A program made the translations under genes and the position numbers. The notes below the pieces were generated by a model. That model did no database searches. It was not told where the DNA came from and was given only the letters and a program-made list of their open reading frames with translations. A stretch of 64,000 nucleotides of DNA from Engraulis encrasicolus (taxonomy: Eukaryota > Chordata > Actinopteri > Clupeiformes > Engraulidae): positions 42,991,385-43,055,384 of the forward strand of contig NC_085880.1 in assembly GCF_034702125.1 (NCBI RefSeq), given 5' to 3'. The number at the start of each line of letters is the position of its first letter. The stretch's first letter is position 1. Below, in pieces: positions 44,163 through 56,400 of the stretch.

Positions 44163-44168
44163 TCACGT
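44163..44168. promoter_or_regulatory. GCLC: E-box CACGTG upstream of GCLC
   Basis: Palindromic CACGTG inside agtcacgtgtgc, 29 bp from the ARE. MYC/MAX and USF factors bind this sequence; a role here is inferred. Confidence 0.4.
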
Positions 44169-44624
44169 GTGCTCACTGAACGCAAAGAGTCCGCGAGAAA
44201 AGAGACCGACTACAAAATCGCTCTGCACACACCGCCAGTCACTGAGGACACCGCAAGCTAAGTCTGGGAGCTGTGTTCTCACGTGTGGACTCTTACATTT
44301 CAGCAGGTTTTGACTGGACGTCTGGACGCTCACTTGCCTTTTGATAGTGTGATATTCTCTATTGCACACTGTGAAGGAGCACTATTAGATTGCTGGGTCT
44401 AATAATAACAACGTTAGCTTATGTGCAAGGGCCTCGGTCTTGGTGGCTAGTTTGGTAGCTAGCGGTCCTAACTTGTCAAAGTAGCCGTGTTTTGTGCGGT
44501 TGTAACGTTTCCGCGTGTGGTTACAAAGTAATTACAAGGCTGATAGGAACGACGACAAACTCGGCTCAACCCGAACACAGTTTAACACACCCGAGCCAGT
44601 CCCGTGCCTTTGTAGAATTGTGCT

Positions 44625-44774
44625 ATGGGCTTACTGTCACAAGGGTCGCCGCTTAGCTGGGAAGAAACCAAAAAGTATGCAGACCATGTCCGCAAACATG
44701 GAATTATACAGTTTCTCAATATTTACAACAAGGTGAAGGACCGTCAGAAGGATGTCCTGAAGTGGGGAGATGAG
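44625..44774 (+). CDS. GCLC: GCLC exon 1
   Basis: Residues 1-50, [20 protein letters not shown] to LKWGDE. Strong start context (G at -3 and +4). Donor GAG|GTAAGG. Confidence 0.97.
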
Positions 44775-47700
44775 GTAAGGAGTTATCATTTTTCCCCCTT
44801 GTGTCGTAACCACTGCACGTGTAATGGTGAGGGTCGGTTTCATCATTCCCCATACTTGCAAGATGGCTTGTTGGAGGTCGAGCTACATTGAGTTCACGTC
44901 CACATGGGTTCTATTGCATATTTACCAACAGCCGAGTAGTCACTGGCAGCGTTACAATGGCATTGCAATGCGGGCAGGTGCATGCCTTGGTTCATTCAAG
45001 CTTCCTAGCTGTCCCTGACTAACTCTGTTGTTTGTTTGGTTAAGATGCTGACAGCCTGTCAACGTAAACGTGTTGCTTTATAAGTGTGCGACGATGCAGG
45101 TGCGCCTAGGTGAGCGCTGCCACCATAAAACACGAAATGTCATTATATTCTGGCCAGTTGTCAGGAGGAATGCAGAAACAAAGTTCATGCCTGCAAGTCA
45201 CGTTTGCCTATTTGTAGCTTTGCCCTGGCTTATGCATTTCTCACTCTTGCTCTATTCGGATGGCTAAGGTGGTAATTTACAAACGTTGTTTCTTTCTTGC
45301 ACGTCATAGAATTTGGCTGTAAGCTACCTTTTTATTGGTTTTAAAACACTTACTCTATTTCGTTGGTGACCTCACATTTGAGTGTAAGCGTTGATGGTGT
45401 ACTGTGGCTCATTAAAAATTAAAAGATGCTCGAAGCTGTTGATAAACAGAGGGGAAATGTATACTCAACTAGAAGATGGAAGCTCTCTATTTAATTTCTC
45501 TCCAACATTGCTTCTGTGTCCTTGTACATTCAAATTACTGCATCTGGGATGCAAGGGTGCAAGTTTGACTAAATTCTGTCCAAGTTGGGTCCTATGTTTT
45601 TATAAAGTTGAAAAAACTCGAATGAATGCTCCCAACTAAGCCACAAGACTTCAGTGTGTCCTAGTAGTGCCATGGTCACCCTTTGATTTCAAACTTTGTG
45701 GAATGTTGTTGTTTTTGGAGTAATCCCCCTTTCAGACTGTGGATTACACGTAAAGCAGATTCAAAGTCAAGGAGTTGGGATTGATGAATTGGAATGGATG
45801 TGGTGTTGCTTTCTGTTTTTTTTGTGTGTTGCCTTTGATGCACGAATTCTGCAGCTCGAAATGTGTTGGACCATTATGCTTGCTTTGTGTATTAGTCATC
45901 ATTGCACAATGGTTGTGCAACGTTGGACATGTTTGGGGAAAACCCTGTCCTGTAGCCAGTATTTTTGTTTTATTGAGTATTTTTTGTTGGACGAGTCACC
46001 TGCATTTCATTATCTTACACACACCACATTTCACTGTTACATGACACACAAGTAATGCGTAAATGGGTTCTGCCTTGTTTCCTTCCCAGGTGGAATACAT
46101 GTTGGTGGAAATGGACGATAAAAACGAGAAGGTACGCCTGGTGTTGAACGGCGGAGAAGTCTTGCAGACTCTCCAGGACAAAGGGGAATTAACCAATCCC
46201 AAGTAAGTTACAACACACAACACAACACCTTTTATTTGGTGTAGGCTTGAATCCAAAATGGACTCCAGTGGGGTGGGTTTTAGAGGGTGCATCCCAATAT
46301 GTGACCTTGCCTCCTCCACTTGCCTCCTCCACTTGCTTCTCGTCATGATGACATCACTGACAACAGCATTATATTTCAATATCTTGCAAAAGCTCAATTG
46401 TAAAGTCTTTTTCTCATTTGCAATTGGGATGGTGAATGAAAAACAGTCCCTCAAAAGTTGTTGTGGCGAGGCTGACAGCTGGGAAACTTAATAGTTTTCT
46501 CCACGGAGGAGGGGCCAGGAGGTGGGGCGAGGAGACAAGCACAAGTGGAGGAGGCAAGGACACATATTGGGATGCACCCGAAGTGTGCGCGGCCGGCAGG
46601 CATTTCGGGTGGATAGTTGGGAATGGGATGGAGCTTGTTGAAGCACGCCGGCTGGAAGCCAGGAGAAAACCCATAAATCTGACCACCACTTCATCCACTC
46701 TTACTGTGCTGTATGAGTCATCCAGGCTAAATGTCTCGATATGAATGGCCTGTTGTCCTCCTTACAGTGTTGTAGAGGATGACTGGTGTCGCTTTCATGT
46801 ACAATTTGATGTGTGTGTGTGTGTATGTTTTCTTCTTCCTTTTAAACGCTGTAGTAGTTAAAACTGTTTTCTTTAGATGATGTCTTTTTCAATGACAAGT
46901 GAAAGTGAAATATTTTATAGCCATCAACCATCATGCTGGCCAAGGGCTGCAGCTGCACGTCAAACTTCTTTCTTTGTACTGGAGCAAATAGCTGTGGGGT
47001 GTGGTGGGAAGTGTGTAGCCGCCATTTAATGTGAAAGTTTTTTTTTTGTCACGAGCCGCCTATGACGTCGGTAGCCAGCAGCCTTTGGTGAGCGATGGAG
47101 CTGTGGCTCTGGTGGGGATAGTGGTGGGGCTGGCGGGCTGGGTGCTGAACGCTGGAGTGGGGAGGTGGTGATGGCGGGCTGGGTGGGAAGGCGGCTAGTA
47201 GCCAATCAGTAGTAGAAGGCTGGGCTGGGTGCTGAACGCCGGGGTGGGGAGTGGTGGGGACAGTGGGCTGGGTGCTGAACGCTGGGCAGGCTGGGTGGGG
47301 AGTGGTGGGGACAGTGGGCTGGGTGCTCAACGCTGGGTGGGCTGGGTGCTGAACGCCGGGTGGGGAGTGGTGGGGACAGTGGGCTGGGTGCTCAACGCTG
47401 GGTGGGCTGGGTGCTGAATGCTGGGATGGGGATAGTGGGCTGGGTGCTGAATGCTGGGTGGGGAGTGGTGGGGACAGTGGGCTGGGTGCTGAACGCCGGG
47501 GTGGGGAGTGGTGGGATAGCGGGCTGGGTGCTCAACGCTGGGCAGGCTGGGTGGGGAGTGGTGGGGATAGCGGGCTGGGTGGGCTGGGTGCTGAACGCCG
47601 GGGTGGGGACAGTGGGCTGGGTGCTGAACGCTGGGGAGGCTGGGTGGGGAGTGGTGGGGACAGTGGGCTGGGTGCTCAACGCTGGGGTGGGGAGTGGTGG

Positions 47701-50700
47701 GGACAGTGGGCTGGGTGCTCAACGCTGGGGTGGGGAGTGGTGGGGATAGCGGGATGGGTGCTCAACGCTAGGCTGGCATCTCATTGTATTAGGGTGGCGA
47801 GGGAACGGCAGTAAAGGGGTGTTGGGATAGGGAGGGAGCAGCACAGGCTGCAGGAGTGGTTGTGTGGCATTGGGCAGCAGTAGTCATGGTGGTGTTGGTG
47901 GTGTAGAGAAGGGAACAGTAGTCGAGGGCAAGGCCAGGCGGTAGTGCACTGCAGTAGGGAAGCAGCGACAGTGGCTGCAGGGTGTTTGGGGTGGGGTGGG
48001 GGTGGGGACGACGACGGTACTGGTAGCTTGGCCGAGCGGTAGTGCGCTGTGGTGGTGGTGGTGGTGGTGTTGGTGGTGGGGGGTGGGTGATTGCAGTGGT
48101 CGGTCGGCTGCAAAGTGTTGGGATGGGGAGGGAAGGGGACAGCGACAGTAGTAGCGGTAGCGGTAGCAGGCCGGTAGACGACGGCAGTAGCAGCCTGGTA
48201 GTGGCGGCCGGGCCGAGCGGGTGGGTAGGCAGCGGCAGTGGGCAGCCGGGCTGCGGGGTGTTGGGGTGGAGGTGGGGAGCGGGGCCGGGCTGAGCGGTAG
48301 TGTGCTGGAGAGGGCAGGCAGCGGCAGTGGCAGCTGGGCTGCAGGGTGTTGGGGTGGGGGTGAGGAGGGGAGGAGAGGCAGTGGCAGGGGGTTGGGTTGG
48401 GTTGGTTTGGGTTGGGGGTGGGGAAGTGGGTGTGGAGTCGGTGGCAGTGGGCACCCGGGCTGCAGGGAGTTGGGCTATGGGGTTTGGAGGGGAGGGGAGG
48501 GCAGGCAGTGGCAGTGGTAGCAAGGCAGGGCTGCAGGATGTTGGGGTGGGGGAGAGGAGGCAGCAGTAGTGGTAGCCGGGCTGCAGGGAGTTGGGCTATA
48601 GGGTTTGGAGGGGAGGGGAGGGGAGGGAAGGGCAGGCAGTGGCAGTGGTAGCGGTAGCAAGGCAGGGCTGCAGGATGTTGGGGTGGGGGAGAGGAGGCAG
48701 CAGTAGTGGCAGCCGGGCTGCAGGGTGTTGGGGTTGGGGTGGGGTGGGGTGGGGGAGAGGAGGCAGCAGTAGTGGTAGCCGGGACGAGCGGTAGTGCGCT
48801 GGGTTGGGTAGGTTTCAGCAGTGGTTGCAGGTCTGGGCTGAAGGGTGTTGGTTTGGGATGCGGTTGGGGAAGGAGGCAGTGGGCAGCCGGGCCGGGCCGG
48901 GCTGGGCCGAGCAGGTAGTGGCAGCCGACCTGCATGGTGCTGGGGTTGGGGTGGCGAGGGGGGCCGAGCAGGTAGTGGCAGCCGACCTGCATGGTGCGGG
49001 GGTTGGGGTGGCGAGGAGGGCTGAGCTGAGCCGGTGGTACGCTGGGGAGGGTGGGCAGTGGTCGTGGCAGGGCCGGGCTGCAGGGGGTTGGGGAAGGGGT
49101 ACGGGGGGTAGGAGGGCAGTGGCAGTGGCAGCTGAGCTGCATGGAGTGCATCTTAATATGGGACCTTGCCTCCTCCACTTGCCTCCTCCACTCGCTTCTC
49201 GTCATGATGACATCACTGACAACAGCATTATATTTCAATATCTTGCAAAAGCTCAATTATAGAGTCATTTTCTCATTTGCAATTGGGATGGTGAATGAAA
49301 AACAGTCCCTCAAAAGTTGTTGTGGCGGCGAGGCTGACAGCTGGGAAACTTTATTGTTTTCTCCACGGAGGAGGGGCCAGGAGGCGGGGCGAGGAGACAA
49401 GCACAAGTGGAGGAGGCAAGGTCACATATTGGGATGCACCCATGGTGTTGGGGGGTGGCGGCGAGCGGAGCCGAGCCAGTAGTACGCTGGGGAGGGTGGG
49501 CAGTGGGGGTAGGAGGCAGTGGGGGTAGGAGGCAGTGGGCAGCTGGGCTGAGCTTAGGGCTGCACAATTAATCGAAAATAATCGAAAATCATGAAAAAAT
49601 CGTGAAATCAAAGTCGTGATTTCAATCGTGGCAATAGTGACCTACCTTTGAGAGCGTCCTTGAAGCCAGCTAACATACTGCGGCTGGTGTTTCTGGCCAG
49701 TGTTGTCCATCTAAGTTGGGCTGGTTCCCGCCCATAATTATTACAATTCATTTTAGGGTGCTCATCCCGTGTAAAAATTGGCATTTAGCAGAAAATACCC
49801 TTGTTGTTATAATTTCCCCAAAAATCTGCAAAAAAAACAATAATCGTGGTTAATAATCGTGATTACGATTTTGACCAAAATAATCGTGATTATGATTTTT
49901 TCCTTAATCGTGCAGCCCTAGCTGAGCTACAGGGTGTTGCGGTTGTGGTGTGGGGGTGGGCGGCCGATCCGGGCCGGGTCGAGCCGAGCCGGTAGTGAGC
50001 TGGGTTGGGTAGTGGTAGCCGCCCGAGCTGCAGGGTCAGTGTTGGGGTTGTGGTGGCGAGCAGGGCCGAGCCGAGCTTGGTAGTGCGCTGGGAAGGGGAG
50101 GGTGGGCAGTGGGGGTCGGAGGCAGCCGGGGACAGGAAAGCTGTGGCATTCCTCATTACTGCCTCTCTGTTGCACAGGCAGAAGAGCGCGGCCGGCCCGG
50201 GCCGGTCCGCCCCACCTCCCCAACGCACAAATGCCCTGTCCGCAGCACTTTTTCTGTTTAAGCACTCCACTCCCCGATGCAGCAGAGATAGCGGGCGGGC
50301 TCCCATCAGATTTGAAAACATGTTTACCTCGCCTCAGGGGGGTGGGTGGGTGGATGGGTGGGTGCCGGTTGGTTGGTCGGTCCGCGCTGATGACGGTGGT
50401 GTGCATTTTGTAGTTGCTACACTTTACTACACTGTTACTCAAGTGTAAAGAAATCCAGCACACTGTCCATTCCACCAACACATTTTAATAACGTTTCCGT
50501 CATCTGACCTCACTTGTCTGACAACCCCACTGGGATCATTTCCTACGCACCTGTCCAACTACAGAGTTGCAAAAGCGCAAAAGACTCATTTTATACTACG
50601 CTGTCACACCATCAAACTGACTAATGCTTAGACTGCACCTTGAGATGGGTTGTTATTGGTTATTTTGTAGTGGGTATATGGTGTTTACCAGACTGAGTAT

Positions 50701-53428
50701 CCCTTAGACCATTGTTTCCCAAAGAATCAAGTGTTGTGACCCTTTGGTGGGTCGTGGAAGACTTTTCTTGTCACCTTGCATCTAACCTAAACTTAACTGC
50801 AACTTGGTTATTGATTGTTTAATTAGCCTACTAGTTTTCATTGTTTCACTGAACACCAACTGTTCAGAAGACAATTCAGTCAACTGGTCAGCGAGTTCAC
50901 CTTTTATTTTGTGATTTATGAATGTACTATACAGTATATTGACTTTGGCCATGAAGGTTTGTGACATGGGTCCCCAGAAAAGAAAAAAAACGTGCATATG
51001 AAGACTACACCTCTGGTCTGAGCTTCGGCCACAGGTTTTCCTACATTTCTTTTTTCCGCCCCAAAGGACGGCACTCACATGGGTTGCTTGTGATGTGTCA
51101 AAGATAACACAGTTTTATGCTCCAGGGGCACGTCTAGAATGTTCTGAGGCAGCAGTGGAATGCAAGATGCTGCCTCAGGCGTTGCCCAGGGATTACCACG
51201 GTTACCGCGGTCGCTAGCTAGCTGGCGGCATTCTTGTTAAAGGCCAGGCTTGCATAAGTGGCCCGTTGATGTGTTACTAGAGTTCACTTTTTTGGTCGCA
51301 GAAATATAAAAAAAAAAGGTTTCCTACAGCCTAGAGTGGAATTTAGAAATGTGATGCTCAGGCACGTTGTAGTCTGATTCACGACAGAAAACTAATTGAG
51401 ATCATGCACAAGCTCTCAGCGATTACTGTGCCACTTGTAGTGATCAGTCATGAGGTTTTGGAAAAGTGATGCGCACCTGGTCAAGTCATTTGTGGTAATA
51501 ATATGTACATGTGGACATCGTGGGAAAAGATTTTAGACCCTCTCCCCTCACCTGTTTTTGATCAGTGTGACTGGTGCCTTTTAGCCCCCTATATGTGATA
51601 TTTTTTTAGAAAGACACATTAGTCCATTTTATTTTTAATACTAGTCTAAGGACGACGTTTGGAGGCTTGTAATGAAGTCAAGGGGGTGTTGCTAGGCTTA
51701 TGATGAGGCTAAGGGTGCGTTTGTTCAAAGAGGGTTGAGAACCACTGTGTTATATAAATAATATTGATTGATTGATTTATTACTTGACCTAGTTAGTTCG
51801 TTATCTACTATCTATAATACTGTCTACAATATATTTCTTGGTCACTTTCTTTACTCCTTTTCACATTGAATGACAGTTACAGTATATATGATGTGCTATA
51901 TAAATAATATTGATTAGCCCAGCTGTGGCTCTAACGGCTGGCCACTGGACTGCTATGTGGATTCGATTCCCGGCCCGGGTCATTTCCCTATCCTTCCCCC
52001 TCTCTCTCTTACTTCGCTTTCTGTCTCTCCTCCACTGTCCTATCTGAACCTCCCGCAAATAAATCAATTATTAATAATAATATTGCTTGACCTCACCTCC
52101 CCACCTGCAGCCACCCCACGCTGTGGAGGCCGGAGTACGGCAGCTACATGATCGAGGGCACGCCGGGACAGCCGTACGGGGGCACCATGTCCGAGTTCAA
52201 CACGGTGGAGGACAACATGGGCAAGCGCAGGAGAGAGGCCTCCTCCGTGCTTAACAAGAACGAAACGCTCTGCACCGTCACCGCCTTCCCAAGGTAAGAA
52301 AAAGAGATGGAGATGGAGATGGAGATGGAGGAGGAGTCGCCGTGGAAACTATATCAAAACATAAACTTGACATAGGGCATTCCTCGAAACCTAGTGCAGT
52401 GCACTTCCAAGTGTATCAGCCTAATTAGTCACGCCCAGTGATTGGATACTCCGTAGAGTTCACCAAAGAGTATCCAATCACTGGGTGTGACTAATAAAGA
52501 GTATCCAATCACTGGGCGTGACTAATGAGGCTGATGCACTTGGAAGTGCACTGCACTTGGTTTTGAGAAATGCCCATAGACTGCCAAGAGCAGAGTGATG
52601 AATGTGGCCCAGTTAACCCACAGGAAGTGGCAAACCTGCTAACTAACAGATAGTAAGATTCTTCTCTTTCTTGTATTCTCTCTGGGCTATCTCTTGTCTA
52701 GAGGTGTCATTTAGTTACGAACAAGATGACCCCAAGCTCTTCTATTAGATGACAAGAACCACTGCCAAGTGCCAACTCTAACTGGGCCAGAAGTGACCGA
52801 TGAGCCTTTAGTTTGAAGAGGGACTATGAAGTTACGGTAATTGATCGCCTTCACGAGTCAGCAGATGCTGAAATGTGTCTCTCACAGGCAAACAATGATT
52901 CTAACGACCACTTCTGTGGTGTGTGTATAGAAAACCTCACTTGTAGACATCACAAAATAAATTTGGAAAAAAATATGTGATTTTATGTGCCTTGGTACTG
53001 TAGACACACTCACGTTTGTATCGACGGTTGCCACTCTGGGGAGAGAAATGGTCAAAACTAAGGGGTCAGGGAGTATGACTGACTTTCTTTCTTGAGAACT
53101 GCCTAGCTCGGCTTTGAAGCTGGCCTCTGGTGTTTGCATAAGTTCACGTGGTGAATGCGGACGGACATGTCTCAAAATCTACACCAGGGTGGGAAACCTT
53201 TTGGATTTTTTTTGGCGGAAGAAAAGATCACATTAGTTATTACTAGGACACTGCAGGCCACACATTGTTTCTTGGTCAATCAGTAGCCGTAATAAAATGG
53301 CTAATTTCCCTGGTCCCGATAGCGCTTAGTAACCTTGGCCCTACCCATGCTTTTATCTCAAGTGGACTCACTACGTAGAGGACTAGATGTGTTTCTTTTT
53401 AGCTCTTGTGCTTTTCTCTTCTATGTAT

Positions 53429-53472
<44 letters not shown>

Positions 53473-56400
53473 ATTCACACACAGATTCAAAAATTGTTTG
53501 CATAAGACAAGCATTACCACCAGTGGCCGTTTTATCATTATGGTGTGCCAAACACCTTGATCTTGTGTGTGTGCGCCATGTGTGTAGTTTATAAAGGTAT
53601 ATTTGCTTTGCAAAAATCTGTATCACCAAGCACAGGCATAAGTACCGTGCAAAATCCACACCGCAGCGTTTCTTGCCTTTTCTGTTGGTTTCTTTGTCAC
53701 TGCCTGGATATCTGTGTTTGAAGTAAGTAATCCGGTTATAATGCAATGTGATGAACCAAACCAAGGCTCTCTTCATCTTCCCCAACAAAAAGCTTTCATG
53801 AGCTTTTCATTAGTAGAACAAGTTAAACAAATCAGTTTCAGTCTTAGTGTAGGTAGGCCTTCTTCAGGGCTTTACATTTCTCATGTTAATGACCATGAAG
53901 AAGAGCAATTTTCTGACTTTGCTTATTATGTGCAAATGCAAGACCAGTAACAGAATTGTAAATTGGCAGTAAATTGGCAAATTACCAAATGTCCCCCCAG
54001 GTTGTTCTGATCCCATGCCAATGGGGCTCAAGCCAGCCCCCCCTCCCCGCCTAATTACTCTGTCTCTTTGTCATATTGTGAATGGACTGCTGCTATTCTG
54101 GCATAAACTGCAGTTTCTCCTGTACATCACTGAGGACCACACACTTGCCTTTGATTAAAGAAAAAAGCATTTAAAGTGTGCGGACTGACTCCACATTCTA
54201 AAACGTACAGTCAGCCTTTGTCCTGCACCTTTTCCTGAGATGTGCACAATCTTCACCCAGCCTCAACATCAGCAGTTTGTTCACCACAGAGTTCACCCTG
54301 TGCCACCATTACATCAGAGATCGTTTAGACAGAGATCCGTCATTCTAGTTATTTTCCTGTATCCATGTGAGGTCGGGTGAATGACCCTTTAGGAGACCTT
54401 CGGTTAGGAGACCTTCGGAGTCCTGAGGTTGAGAATAAATGGATGGTGGTAGCGCATTTCTTGTGCAAACACCTCAAAAAGAGAAGAAGAAGGAGGGGAC
54501 AACGCCCCCTTAGGAGACCCAACTTGAGCACACTGGTTTGCATTGCGTGGGTGCCGGGGTATGAATCCTCTTTATTAATCTACCCTCTTTGATCACATGT
54601 TTTCAGGTTAGGATGCCCAGGGTTCACCCAGCCTGAACACAAGCCCACCCCGGTGGAGAAAGGCGTGTCCAAGTCGCTCTTCTTCCCCGACGAAGCCATC
54701 AACAGGCACCCCAGATTCAGGTGAGAAGAGAGGGGGGCATGGCCTCTTCATGTCGGAAGTTTTGGAGTGAGGGCTCCACATGCTTTTTACATTTTTATTA
54801 TTTATTATTTATTCCATGGTAGGATTACTGATAAGCCATTCTGCCCTACAAAGGTAAAGGGCAGTAATTACGCTGACATTGAAACAGAAAAAAATGCCTT
54901 CAAAGTATTGGTATCGGGTTTGATATTGTAGTTACTGTAATATCTCTAAAACGGGACACATTTGGACTATAAGGCTTTGTCACAAGATAAAGGAGCTGTA
55001 ATGAAGACCATTTTCAGGCTTCAGAAACTCTGAGGTAGAGAATGTAAAGAAGATAAGGGTCAGGTCTTAATCATGCTATGGAATACAACTTATGCGGAAC
55101 AGGATTTTAAGTGTGCAAACTAGGGCTGGGCGGTTCTGGAAAAAATGTGCATCACGGTTTTCTTGATGAAAATTGATATCACGGTTTTCTGCACGTTTTT
55201 TTTTTTGATAAGCGCAGATTTTCCCCCACATCTCAATGTTTCCGAAGAAAAGGCTGAAATTGGATTTGAAAATTAGATAAAATCCTGAATTTGAATTAAT
55301 CTCCATTTCTATTTTAATCACTTTTTTGGAATAAAAACTAAAAACCTTCTCTCATCAAAAAGTGAACCGTGTGTGGTGAAAACCGATATCACGTTTTTTT
55401 AACGGTATACCGCCCAGTCCTAGTGCACACTCAAACCCCTCACTCCAAAGCTTTGGTCAGCCTTTGTCCTGCACCTTTACCAGGGAGTGATGTGCACAAT
55501 CTTCACCTGCATGTCTATCCACTAATTTGATACAACAGGCTTTTAAATCTAAAGGCAGCAGTGTGATTTTGGGGATCCCTTGGCAAAACATACACCACAG
55601 TAACCACCAAATTTACGTTTGACCAAATTTCCAAGTGACTAATTAGCTTGATCCAAAGAGCACCCACTTCAGTAAATAAGTGGAGTAGCACTCCTGAATA
55701 CCATCTTGTTTGGTGCTTTAGTTCCCTCTTCACGTCTCTATATTGCCTATTTCTGTACATGGTCCCTGTCTCAACTTTAACAAAAGCAAGTAAACTAAAC
55801 TAATGTTTTTGGCATATCCTGGATTACAAAGAGGCTAGATGAGGAACTACAAGAAAAGAAAGCTGTCTATTGAATTGACCTCCGGTGTGTGAATGGGTAA
55901 ATGTGAGGCATACAATGTACAGCTCCAGGCCTTTTTATTAGAATACCATGACAAAGTTGATTTATTTCCATAATTTCATCAGTAATGTTAAACTGTCATG
56001 GATTGTAGATTCATGGCCCAGTTTTTTAACTATTCCAATCATTATTTTTTTTTCTTTTTATATACGTTGGCCTTCCAGCTCAAAAAACCCATGAATTGGG
56101 GAATTCGCATTATTAGAATATTGTTATAAAATCACATTTTTCTTCATCAAAATTCGGGTCACATTAAATCAGTTGAAATTTGGTACTTTCTACATAACAT
56201 GCAATGGTCAATACTTGGTGAGGACATTCTCTGTCTTCATAATGGCCATGATGCGTTTAACATTGAAGTCAATGGCAAAAACAGTGCATGGGAGTTATGG
56301 AAGCCCAGATATCCTTGATGCTTTGCTGTCAGCTGTTCTTGTTTGTTGACCTGGTACCCCACGCTTCACTCTTCAATATACCCTGTAGATTTCCATGCCA

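Larger units (their letters stand above)
47050..50130. repeat. GCLC: G-rich minisatellite block in GCLC intron 2
   Basis: From about 47130 to 47770, tandem units of the type gtgctgaacgctggggtggg / gagtggtggggacagtgggc repeat about 15 times. From about 47800 to 49140 a more complex set of ggggtggg, ggcagcagtagtggtagc and cgggctgcaggg units follows. It resumes after the MITE at 49143-49441 and on both sides of the hAT MITE at 49555-49920. Long Gly/Trp/Ser frames on the plus strand and Pro/Thr frames on the minus strand are artefacts of the repeat. Confidence 0.9.

Noticed and set aside
47049..49567. Frames up to 491 codons of Pro/Thr-rich or Gly-rich protein in GCLC intron 2
   Set aside because: Produced by the G-rich minisatellite, with several frames open at once on both strands, no domain and no conserved composition. 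Judged non-coding.
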